From: Candidatus Latescibacterota bacterium
GTDB taxonomy: Bacteria > Latescibacterota > UBA2968 > UBA8231
DNA: 5,588 bases
Reading direction: 5' to 3'
Assembly: GCA_022827165.1 (NCBI GenBank)
Contig: JAJDTN010000234.1
Location: 1-5,588 of the forward strand
In this document: positions 1 to 5,165 of the stretch, in pieces
How positions within the stretch are numbered: position 1 is the first letter of the stretch
Layout of the letters: every line of letters starts with the position of its first letter
Position numbers and translations under genes: made by a program
Notes under the pieces: generated by a model
Told to the model about the DNA's origin: nothing
The model's database searches: none
What the model saw: only the letters and a program-made list of their open reading frames with translations

Positions 1-683
1 GCGCTGGCCACGGCGAGGACGGCGGCGCGCCGCCCCGCCAACACCCGCGCGAGGTAGACGAGGCTGGAGGCTCTTTGCACGTGGGATGGCTCACCGAAGA
101 GGGTGGCGGCCGGCCCCCGGGTGCCGTCCGCTGCCCTCGGCTCGGGGCGGCCGCCTTCGATCAGGCTCAGGGGCAGGCTGTCGCCCGCGGCGATCGGCAG
201 CGGTCCGGGCACCGGGTGCAGGTGGATGGCCAGACCGTGGCCGCCGATCTCTCCCGCCTCGCCCAGTTCCGCAAGGGCCGCGGCCAGGGCCTTCCGCGCC
301 CGCAGCGCGTCGGCGCAGATGCAGAGGAAGGCCGCCGAGGCGCCGGTGGCCAGGGCGGCGATGCGCACTCCCTCCAGCAGCCGGTGGGGGTGGCGCTCCG
401 CCAGCTTGCGGTCGCGGAAACGGCCCGGCTCCGGCTCCAGCAGGTCGGCCACCAGGTAGCGGGCGCCGCCGCGCTCCCGCAGGGCCTGCCAGCGTTCCCC
501 CACCGGCCGCCAGGAGCCGCCGCGGCCTCTCAGGCCGGAGGCCGTCACCTCCTCCACCACCCCCTCCGCTCCCAGGGCCCGGGCCCGGTCGATGCCCTCG
601 CCGCCGCCGCCCCGGCAGTAGACCTGGTAGCGCTCGACGTCGGGCACGTCGATGCCCTCGAAGAGCAGGCGGTGCTCGTTCAC
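1..683 (-). CDS. nuoF: NADH dehydrogenase-like subunit F, divergent, 3' end outside window
   Basis: The frame is open from the GTG at 683 to the window edge, giving the first 227 residues of a NuoF-like protein (complete NuoF is about 420-450). NuoF is the FMN-containing, NADH-oxidising subunit of complex I. Family landmarks are EEVTASGLRGRGG (44-56), RYLV (75-78), EPEPGRFRDRKLAERHPHRL (83-102) and LLEGVRIAALATGA (102-115). Several cofactor residues differ from the norm. The glycine loop GGAGFPTG reads GGSWRPVG (55-62), with the following Lys as Arg64. The NADE motif is D-L-L-E at 80-83, and the GEE motif before SLEG is replaced by A-G-D near 166-168. FMN or NADH binding is therefore uncertain. 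The 4Fe-4S N3 cysteines and SLBB domain would lie outside the window. It overlaps nuoE by GTGA. An intact, well-coupled frame argues against a pseudogene. Confidence 0.85.
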   Translation of the reverse strand, partial: MNEHRLLFEGIDVPDVERYQVYCRGGGGEGIDRARALGAEGVVEEVTASGLRGRGGSWRPVGERWQALRERGGARYLVADLLEPEPGRFRDRKLAERHPHRLLEGVRIAALATGASAAFLCICADALRARKALAAALAELGEAGEIGGHGLAIHLHPVPGPLPIAAGDSLPLSLIEGGRPEPRAADGTRGPAATLFGEPSHVQRASSLVYLARVLAGRRAAVLAVAS

Positions 684-1099
684 GCCGCCTCTCCCGAGAC
701 GAGGTCGTCGAGGCGCCCGGGGGTCAGCCCCTCGAAGAGGCGACCCCCGCGCTCGAAGGCGGGTGCCGCCGAACAGACGCCGAGGCAAGGGACGGGGATC
801 ACGAGATCGCCGAGACGTTCTCGCATCCGGCGGACGACCTCGTCGCCCCCCATGAGCCGGCAGCTCAACCCCGCGCAGACGCGCACCCGGTCCCGGGACC
901 GGCCGGCGCCGCGGCTGGAGGCGATCCCGGCGACGGCGGCGGCCGACAGTCCCGTGAGCCCGGCGATCCAGCGCGCCGCCTCGAGCTCGCAGGCGCCGCG
1001 GTCGGTCAGCACCAGGTCGATGAGGGGCATCAGGGCCCCGGAGGGCCTGGGGTAGCGGCTCAGCAGCTGCCGGGCGCGATGCTCCAGGGCCTCGTTCAC
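680..1099 (-). CDS. nuoE: NADH dehydrogenase-like subunit E ([2Fe-2S] thioredoxin-fold protein)
   Basis: The 139-residue protein matches NuoE (usual length about 150-180), the 24 kDa-type subunit that sits beside NuoF in the NADH-oxidising module and holds [2Fe-2S] cluster N1a. Residues about 1-62 form the helical N-terminal part, with ALMPLIDLVLTDRG and the AVAGIASS segment equivalent to the family's VYGVATFY. The thioredoxin-like domain has all four cluster ligands: Cys75 and Cys80 in CAGLSC, Cys105 and Cys109 in CLGVC. The stretch between the two pairs is 24 residues, against roughly 35 in typical NuoE. The closing segment (about 122-135, LFEGLTPGRLDDLV) matches the family C-terminus. The GTG at 1099 overlaps the nuoCD stop as GTGA, with only a weak ribosome site. 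A free thioredoxin-like ferredoxin is an alternative, but the nuoF neighbour makes NuoE much more likely. Confidence 0.88.
   Translation of the reverse strand: MNEALEHRARQLLSRYPRPSGALMPLIDLVLTDRGACELEAARWIAGLTGLSAAAVAGIASSRGAGRSRDRVRVCAGLSCRLMGGDEVVRRMRERLGDLVIPVPCLGVCSAAPAFERGGRLFEGLTPGRLDDLVSGEAA
691..695 (-). promoter_or_regulatory. Ribosome binding site of nuoF
   Basis: GGGAG on the minus strand sits 7 bases before the GTG at 683, inside the end of nuoE. It supports the GTGA-overlap start. Confidence 0.55.
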
Positions 1100-2619
1100 C
1101 GGTCCATCTCGGAGGCGATGACGTTGAGGCTGGCCACCACCTGCGGTGCCTGGGCGTAGCCGACGCCCGCCAGCAGCGCCGGGAGGACGCGGAAGTGGTA
1201 CAGCGAGGGCGAGCGCAGGTGGACCCGGACCGGGCCGCCGGCCCCGTCGGAGACCAGGTAGAAGGCCAGCTCGCCGTCGGCGGACTCGATGGGGAGGTAG
1301 ATGTCGGACCGCTCGGGACGATACCCGTGCCCGTCCATCCAGCGCTCGAAGTGGTCGATCAGCTCGGCGGGCTCCGTGGAGCGCACCGTCGGCCGGGGGG
1401 CCTCGTGAGCCAGGGTCGGTCCGCCGGGGGCGCCGGCCAGGCACTGGCGAGCGATGGAGAGGGACTCCCCCATCTCCTCGATGCGAACCCGCGTGCGCTC
1501 GACGACATCGCCGGAATCGGCCGTGGGCACCCCGAACCGGACCTCCCCGTAGGCGAGGTAGGGCTCGGTGCGCCGCACGTCGAGGTCGATGCCCGCGGCG
1601 CGGGCGGCCGGCCCCGTGGCCCCGGCGCCCAGGGCCTCGGCGGCGTCGAGAACCCCGGCGCCGGAGAAGCGGCGGCGCCAGTCCCGGTGGTCCACCGTGC
1701 CGCGCAGGGCATCGGCGCGCAGCCGGTCGACGGCGCCCCCCAGGTCGGCGAGCAAGCGGCCGGCGCCGGCGGGCACGTCGGCGGCGATCCCGCCGATGCG
1801 CTGGGTGCCGGCGGCCCAGCGGCTGCCGCTGGCGGCGGCGAGAAAGCGCGCCGCCGCCTCCCGGGCGGTCAGGGCCTGGCCCCACAAGACGGAATCGGGC
1901 CCCGCCAGGTTGGCCAGCCAGGCGCAGTGGGCGGCGATGCGGCTGATCTCGGCCAGCAGCATGCGCACCCAGGTGCACCGGGGCGGCGGCGTGATCCCCA
2001 GCAGGGCCTCGGCGGCGAGGATCGCCGCCAGGCCGGGCACGAACGGCGCCTGCTCGTTGAGGCTCTCGGCCAGCACCGGCAGCTGGGCCCAGGTGCGGCC
2101 CTCGGCGAGTCTCTCGAAGCCGCTGTGGAGCCGTCCCGGGCGGGCCGTGGCCGTTTCGATCCGGCCGCCGCGCAGGCGCGCCCCCAGGTCGAGCCGGAAA
2201 GGGGTGGCCTCGGAGGGGTCGGGGATCGGCACCTCCCCCTCCGGCGGCGGCGGCATCTCTCCGGGGACCATGGCCGGCGGCGCGGGGAACAGCGGCCGCA
2301 GGTCCTCCCGCCCCTCGATCCGCATTCCGAAGCGGCCGGCCATCTCCCGCTCCGGCCAGTCGGCGGCGGGCCAGATGTGGGCCAGCCCCGGCAACTCGCC
2401 GGCCCCGGTGGCGGTCAGCCGGATCCGGTTCCCCGCGGCCGAGCGGAGCTGGTAGACCGCGCGGAGTGGAGAGTCCGTGCCGGCGCCGCCCACGGCGGTG
2501 AGGTCGACGAGATGCAGCGTCGGGTCCGCCGCCAGCAGCGCCTCCACCTGCGGCTCCAGCCGGCCGGCGGAGACCTCCATGGCCGCCGCCGCGGCCTCCG
2601 GCGGGGCGGCGGCCGTCAC
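1096..2619 (-). CDS. nuoCD: Fused NADH dehydrogenase-like subunit C/D (complex I 30 kDa + 49 kDa homologue)
   Basis: The 507-residue protein joins a short NuoC domain (about 1-112) to a NuoD domain (about 134-507) through a Pro-rich linker; E. coli NuoCD is near 600. In complex I these subunits form the Q-module that carries electrons to quinone. The NuoC part shows ADWPEREMAGRFGMRIEG (86-103), the family's ERE-x4-FG hallmark. The NuoD part shows LHSGFERLAEGRTW, LLAEISRIAAHCAWL, RIGGIAADVP, DVRRTEPYLAYGEVRFGVP and IESADGELAFYLVSDG, and ends in EMDR as NuoD does. There are no paired CxxC motifs, so it is not a NiFe hydrogenase. Quinone-site residues are altered: the GPQHPSTHG motif reads PIPDPSEAT (131-139), and the conserved Tyr of RMDYL is Glu189. 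GTG start; GTGA overlaps at both ends. Family assignment is secure; quinone reduction is doubtful. Confidence 0.9.
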   Translation of the reverse strand: MTAAAPPEAAAAAMEVSAGRLEPQVEALLAADPTLHLVDLTAVGGAGTDSPLRAVYQLRSAAGNRIRLTATGAGELPGLAHIWPAADWPEREMAGRFGMRIEGREDLRPLFPAPPAMVPGEMPPPPEGEVPIPDPSEATPFRLDLGARLRGGRIETATARPGRLHSGFERLAEGRTWAQLPVLAESLNEQAPFVPGLAAILAAEALLGITPPPRCTWVRMLLAEISRIAAHCAWLANLAGPDSVLWGQALTAREAAARFLAAASGSRWAAGTQRIGGIAADVPAGAGRLLADLGGAVDRLRADALRGTVDHRDWRRRFSGAGVLDAAEALGAGATGPAARAAGIDLDVRRTEPYLAYGEVRFGVPTADSGDVVERTRVRIEEMGESLSIARQCLAGAPGGPTLAHEAPRPTVRSTEPAELIDHFERWMDGHGYRPERSDIYLPIESADGELAFYLVSDGAGGPVRVHLRSPSLYHFRVLPALLAGVGYAQAPQVVASLNVIASEMDR

Positions 2620-2954
2620 GGAGACTCCTGCCGGGCGGGCCGCCCCCCCCGGCGCCCGGCGTGGATCAGGGCGATGGCGATGACCAGGACGAGGAGCAGC
2701 ATCGGAAGGAAGCCCCCGGCGCTTTCGGACTCGGCGGCCAGGAGCACGAGCAGCACGACGGCGCCGGAAAGGGCCGGGGCGAGCCAGGCGAGGGGCCGCC
2801 ATGGGTCAGCGGTCTCGACCTCGCCGGCGGCGGGCTCAGCGGACGACGGGGTCTCCCTGGCGGGGCCGGCGAGGGCCCGCCGCAACAGGGCGGCCAGTGC
2901 CCCCAGCAGCAGCCAGAGGCCGAAGTAGGTGAAGAGGGGCAGGTAAGCGGTCAA
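2616..2954 (-). CDS. Small three-helix membrane protein, probable divergent NuoA (complex I subunit A)
   Basis: The 112-residue protein has three predicted membrane helices at about 5-26, 56-75 and 81-99, separated by a polar Ala/Pro/Glu-rich loop and ending in a basic tail (HAGRRGGRPARQ). Length, helix spacing and the Gly-rich entry to helix 3 resemble NuoA, as does its position just before nuoCD. NuoA is a membrane subunit at the quinone-entry junction of complex I. The family signatures are absent: the loop has no Tyr-Glu-Cys/Ser-Gly motif and helix 2 has no Asp-Val-Glu. The identification therefore rests on context and shape. A TTG start at 2954 is chosen from its Shine-Dalgarno; the frame further upstream overlaps nqrM out of phase and is not coding. 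The stop TGA overlaps the next start (GTGA). It could instead be an unrelated accessory membrane protein. Confidence 0.6.
   Translation of the reverse strand: MTAYLPLFTYFGLWLLLGALAALLRRALAGPARETPSSAEPAAGEVETADPWRPLAWLAPALSGAVVLLVLLAAESESAGGFLPMLLLVLVIAIALIHAGRRGGRPARQESP
2625..2629 (-). promoter_or_regulatory. Ribosome binding site of nuoCD
   Basis: AGGAG on the minus strand lies 5 bases before the GTG at 2619, within the end of the NuoA-like gene. It fixes the start at the GTGA overlap rather than at codons upstream or at the ATG 13 codons downstream. Confidence 0.65.
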
Positions 2955-3013
2955 CGACCCGGCCTCCCGGGGTTGGAGGTGGTCCCGGCGCCGCGGGAGA
3001 CCGCCCTTCGGCT
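2955..3013 (-). promoter_or_regulatory. nqr-nuo intercistronic region with two possible hairpins
   Basis: This 59-base gap is the longest in the window and separates the nqr block from the complex-I-like block. Two potential stem-loops can be drawn on the minus strand. The first (2981-3002) has 7 base pairs with a 2-base bulge and a 6-base loop. The second (2963-2979) pairs CCTCC with GGAGG across a 7-base loop and would bury the Shine-Dalgarno of the next gene. No U-run follows either, so this is not a standard intrinsic terminator. The high GC content makes chance hairpins likely. Confidence 0.35.
2963..2968 (-). promoter_or_regulatory. Ribosome binding site of the NuoA-like gene
   Basis: GGGAGG on the minus strand lies 8 bases before the TTG at 2954. 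It is the strongest argument for this TTG start, since no ATG or GTG occurs in frame near the N-terminus of the first membrane helix. Confidence 0.65.
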
Positions 3014-3271
3014 TCAGACGGTGGCCTTCTCGCGGATCTCCTGCTGCCCCGCGGCGGGTGCCGCAGCCGGATCGAAGCGCCGCTCGGGAACGTCGCCGCA
3101 CGAGTCCCCTGGCCGGGCCCCGCACTCGCACATGGGCTCGCCTTCGGCGGCCTGCAGGTTGGCCAGGCCGCCGCAGGAGCCGGTGATCCTGCGGTTGCCG
3201 AGGATCACTCCCACGGCCATGCCGGCGACCACCAGGGCGAAGACGACGAGGGCTGATACAAAGAGGGCCAT
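3014..3271 (-). CDS. nqrM: Na+-NQR maturation protein NqrM (DUF539 family)
   Basis: The 85-residue protein matches NqrM, a small inner-membrane factor needed with ApbE to mature Na+-NQR and thought to deliver iron for the cysteine-bound NqrD/NqrE centre. Residues about 3-25 form one membrane helix (FVSALVVFALVVAGMAVGVI). Next comes the family hallmark GSCGGLANL with Cys33, the cysteine reported, as I recall it, to be the critical one in Vibrio. Further cysteines are Cys48, Cys50 and Cys58. The usual family pattern is a tight C-x-C-x3-C, whereas here the last spacing is C-x-C-x7-C. The final 25 residues are Ala/Pro/Gln-rich and look disordered. The ATG at 3271 places the helix at the N-terminus as in the family. 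No good Shine-Dalgarno is visible in the 29 bases after the nqrF stop, so reinitiation from nqrF is plausible. No apbE is visible in the window. Confidence 0.93.
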   Translation of the reverse strand: MALFVSALVVFALVVAGMAVGVILGNRRITGSCGGLANLQAAEGEPMCECGARPGDSCGDVPERRFDPAAAPAAGQQEIREKATV

Positions 3272-3300
3272 GGGCGGTGTGCAAGCGCTCGGAGGGAGCC

Positions 3301-4539
3301 TCAGCTGCCGAAGTCGTCGAAGCGGATCATCTCCTCTTCGACGCCCAGATCGTCGAGCATGGCGAGGACCGCCGTGAGCATCATGGGAGGGCCGCAGAGG
3401 TAGTACTCGATGTCCTCCGGCGCCGGGTGCTTGCTCAGGTACTCCTCGAGCACGACCTGGTGGATGAAGCCGGTGGGGCCGGTCCAGTTGTCCTCGGGCA
3501 GGGGCTCGGACATGGCCACGTGGAAGGAGAAGTTCGGGAACTTCTCCTCGAGGTCGCGGAAGTGGTCCTCGTAGAACAGCTCCTTGCTCGACCGCGCCCC
3601 GTACCAGTAGGAGACCTTGCGTTGCGTGCCCTCGGTGTGGAACAGGTGGAACAGGTGCGAGCGCAGGGGCGCCATGCCGGCGCCGCCGCCGATGTAGCAC
3701 ATCTCGCGCTCGGTCTCCTGGATGTAGAACTCCCCGTAGGGGCCGGAGATCGTCACCTTGTCGCCCGGGTCGAGGGCGAAGGTGTACGACGAGGCCAGGC
3801 CCGGGTTGACCTTCTCCCAGCCGCCGGCCTTGCGGTCGATGGGCGGCGTGGCGATGCGGATGTTGAGCATGACGATGTCGCCTTCGGCCGGGTGGTTGGC
3901 CATGGAGTAGGCCCGCACCGCCGTCTCCGTGCCCACCGTGCGCAGGTCCCAGACCTTGAACCGGTCCCAGTCCTCGTGGAAGCGCTCGTCGATGTCGAAG
4001 TCGCGGAAGCTGCACTCGAAGGGCGGCACCTCGATCTGGATGAAGCCGCCGGACTGGAAGTCCAGGGTCTCGCCCTCGGGCATCTTGAGGACCAGCTCCT
4101 TGATAAAGGTCGCCACGTTGTCGTTGGAGACGACCTCGCACTCCATGCGCTTCACCGAGAACACCTCGGGCGGGACCTCGATCTTCATGTCCTGCTTGAC
4201 CGTCACCTGGCAGGAGAGGCGCTCCCCCTCCTTCTCCTCGCGCCGGGTGATGTGCTCCTTCTCGGTGGCCAGGATCTCGCCGCCGCCGTCGTGGACCTTG
4301 ACCCGGCACTGGGCGCAGGTGCCGCCGCCGCCGCAGGCCGAGGAGACGAAGAGGCCGTTGTCGGCGAGCACGTTCAGCAGCTTGCCGCCCGCCGGGGTGA
4401 CCAGGTCGCGCTCGCCGTTGACCTCGATGTTTACGTCGCCCGTGGCCACCAGCTTCGAGCGCGCCGCCAGGATGACGGCCACCAGGGCCAGGACCACGCC
4501 GGTGAACATGCTCACGCCGCCGAGGATGCTGTCGATCAT
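3301..4539 (-). CDS. nqrF: Na+-translocating NADH:quinone oxidoreductase subunit F (NADH dehydrogenase/diaphorase)
   Basis: The 412-residue protein is a full-length NqrF (Vibrio form about 408). It oxidises NADH at the cytoplasmic face and passes electrons through FAD and a [2Fe-2S] cluster to the rest of the pump. Residues about 4-26 form the single N-terminal membrane anchor. A plant-type ferredoxin domain follows, with ligands Cys69, Cys75, Cys78 and Cys110 (C-x5-C-x2-C-x31-C), one residue from the Vibrio numbering. The FAD domain contains RAYSMANHP at 209-217, and the NAD domain contains [12 protein letters not shown] at 284-295 and LCGPPMM at 381-387; the chain ends in an acidic DDFGS tail. 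I chose the ATG at 4539 because it starts just before the anchor and has an AGGAAG site 10 bases upstream; the same frame runs on through nqrE but that part is not coding. It starts 14 bases after the nqrE stop. All catalytic motifs are intact. Confidence 0.98.
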   Translation of the reverse strand: MIDSILGGVSMFTGVVLALVAVILAARSKLVATGDVNIEVNGERDLVTPAGGKLLNVLADNGLFVSSACGGGGTCAQCRVKVHDGGGEILATEKEHITRREEKEGERLSCQVTVKQDMKIEVPPEVFSVKRMECEVVSNDNVATFIKELVLKMPEGETLDFQSGGFIQIEVPPFECSFRDFDIDERFHEDWDRFKVWDLRTVGTETAVRAYSMANHPAEGDIVMLNIRIATPPIDRKAGGWEKVNPGLASSYTFALDPGDKVTISGPYGEFYIQETEREMCYIGGGAGMAPLRSHLFHLFHTEGTQRKVSYWYGARSSKELFYEDHFRDLEEKFPNFSFHVAMSEPLPEDNWTGPTGFIHQVVLEEYLSKHPAPEDIEYYLCGPPMMLTAVLAMLDDLGVEEEMIRFDDFGS

Positions 4540-4549
4540 CAGTCGGTCG

Positions 4550-4555
4550 CTTCCT
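4550..4555 (-). promoter_or_regulatory. Ribosome binding site of nqrF
   Basis: AGGAAG on the minus strand overlaps the nqrE stop codon TAG and lies 10 bases before the nqrF ATG. It supports the start at 4539 over longer versions of the frame. Confidence 0.6.
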
Positions 4556-5165
4556 ACAGCTGGATGCCGGAGAAGGCCATGAAGGCCATGGCCATGAGGC
4601 CCACGGTCATGAAGGTGATGCCCAGGCCGCGCAGGCCATGGGGTATGTCGGCGTAGCGCAGCTTCTCGCGGATGCCGGCGAGTCCGACGATGGCCAGGGC
4701 CCAGCCGACGCCGGAGCCGAAGCCGAAGACGACGCTCTCGCCGAAGCCGTAGTCGCGCTCGACCATGAACAGGGAGCCGCCGAGGATGGCGCAGTTCACC
4801 GTGATCAGGGGCAGGAAGATGCCCAGGGCGGTGTAGAGGGCCGGCACGTACTTGTCGAGGAACATCTCCAGGATCTGAACGCTGGCGGCGATGACACCGA
4901 TGTAGCTGATGAGCCCCACGAAGGTGAGGTCGACGCCGCCGAGGCCGAGGGCCGCCAGGGCCTCCTCGCGCAGGAGATGGCGGTAGACCAGGTTGTTCAG
5001 GGGCACGGTGATCGTCTGCACGACGACGACGGCGATGCCGAGGCCGAAGGAGGTGGAGACGCGCTTGGAGACGGCCAGGAAGGTGCACATGCCGAGGAAG
5101 AAGGCGAGGGCGATGTTCTCGACGAAGACCGCCTTGACGAAGAGGTTGAGGCCGGCCTCGAACAT
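4554..5165 (-). CDS. nqrE: Na+-translocating NADH:quinone oxidoreductase subunit E
   Basis: The 203-residue protein is a complete NqrE, close to the usual 198-205 residues, with about six membrane helices. NqrE and NqrD form the pseudo-symmetric membrane core that carries the intramembrane iron centre and couples electron transfer to Na+ movement. The N-terminus has the signature [20 protein letters not shown] with Cys27, and the second key cysteine is Cys125 in [10 protein letters not shown]; these match the known Cys26 and Cys120 of the Vibrio protein. The C-terminal half contains the Arg-Glu-Lys-Leu-Arg-Tyr-Ala-Asp segment and [10 protein letters not shown] chose the ATG at 5165 because a GAGGAGG site sits 7 bases upstream; a GTG one codon earlier is possible but leaves only 4 bases. 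Start and nqrD stop overlap by one base (TGATG), so translation is probably coupled. Confidence 0.97.
   Translation of the reverse strand: MFEAGLNLFVKAVFVENIALAFFLGMCTFLAVSKRVSTSFGLGIAVVVVQTITVPLNNLVYRHLLREEALAALGLGGVDLTFVGLISYIGVIAASVQILEMFLDKYVPALYTALGIFLPLITVNCAILGGSLFMVERDYGFGESVVFGFGSGVGWALAIVGLAGIREKLRYADIPHGLRGLGITFMTVGLMAMAFMAFSGIQL

Noticed and set aside
75..1159. Overlapping plus-strand open frames across nuoF and nuoE
   Set aside because: They have no recognisable motifs and biased composition; the minus strand encodes NuoF- and NuoE-like proteins with clear family landmarks.
1096..2619. Large subunit of a group 4 membrane-bound [NiFe] hydrogenase instead of NuoD
   Set aside because: The N- and C-terminal CxxC pairs that bind nickel are absent and the C-terminus ends EMDR, as in NuoD.
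1..2619. Pseudogenes: decaying complex I genes
   Set aside because: Frames are intact over the whole region with no stops or frameshifts, start sites overlap precisely, and the changes are confined to particular motifs while the framework is conserved.
1195..2928. A 577-codon open frame on the plus strand, opposite nuoCD and the NuoA-like gene
   Set aside because: Its translation is low-complexity Gly/Ala/Arg/Pro-rich with no recognisable domain. It mirrors conserved genes on the minus strand, as expected from high third-position GC.
2981..3002. Intrinsic terminator after nqrM
   Set aside because: A bulged 7-base-pair hairpin can be drawn, but no U-tract follows and the next gene starts within 30 bases.
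3272..4309. Long upstream extension of the nqrM frame through nqrF
   Set aside because: It is Arg/Gly/Pro-rich shadow sequence of nqrF. The family-like N-terminus begins at the ATG at 3271.
3277..4656. A 459-codon open frame on the plus strand, opposite nqrF
   Set aside because: The product is a Leu/Val/Asp/His/Glu-biased shadow of the nqrF reverse complement without family features; nqrF is unmistakable on the other strand.
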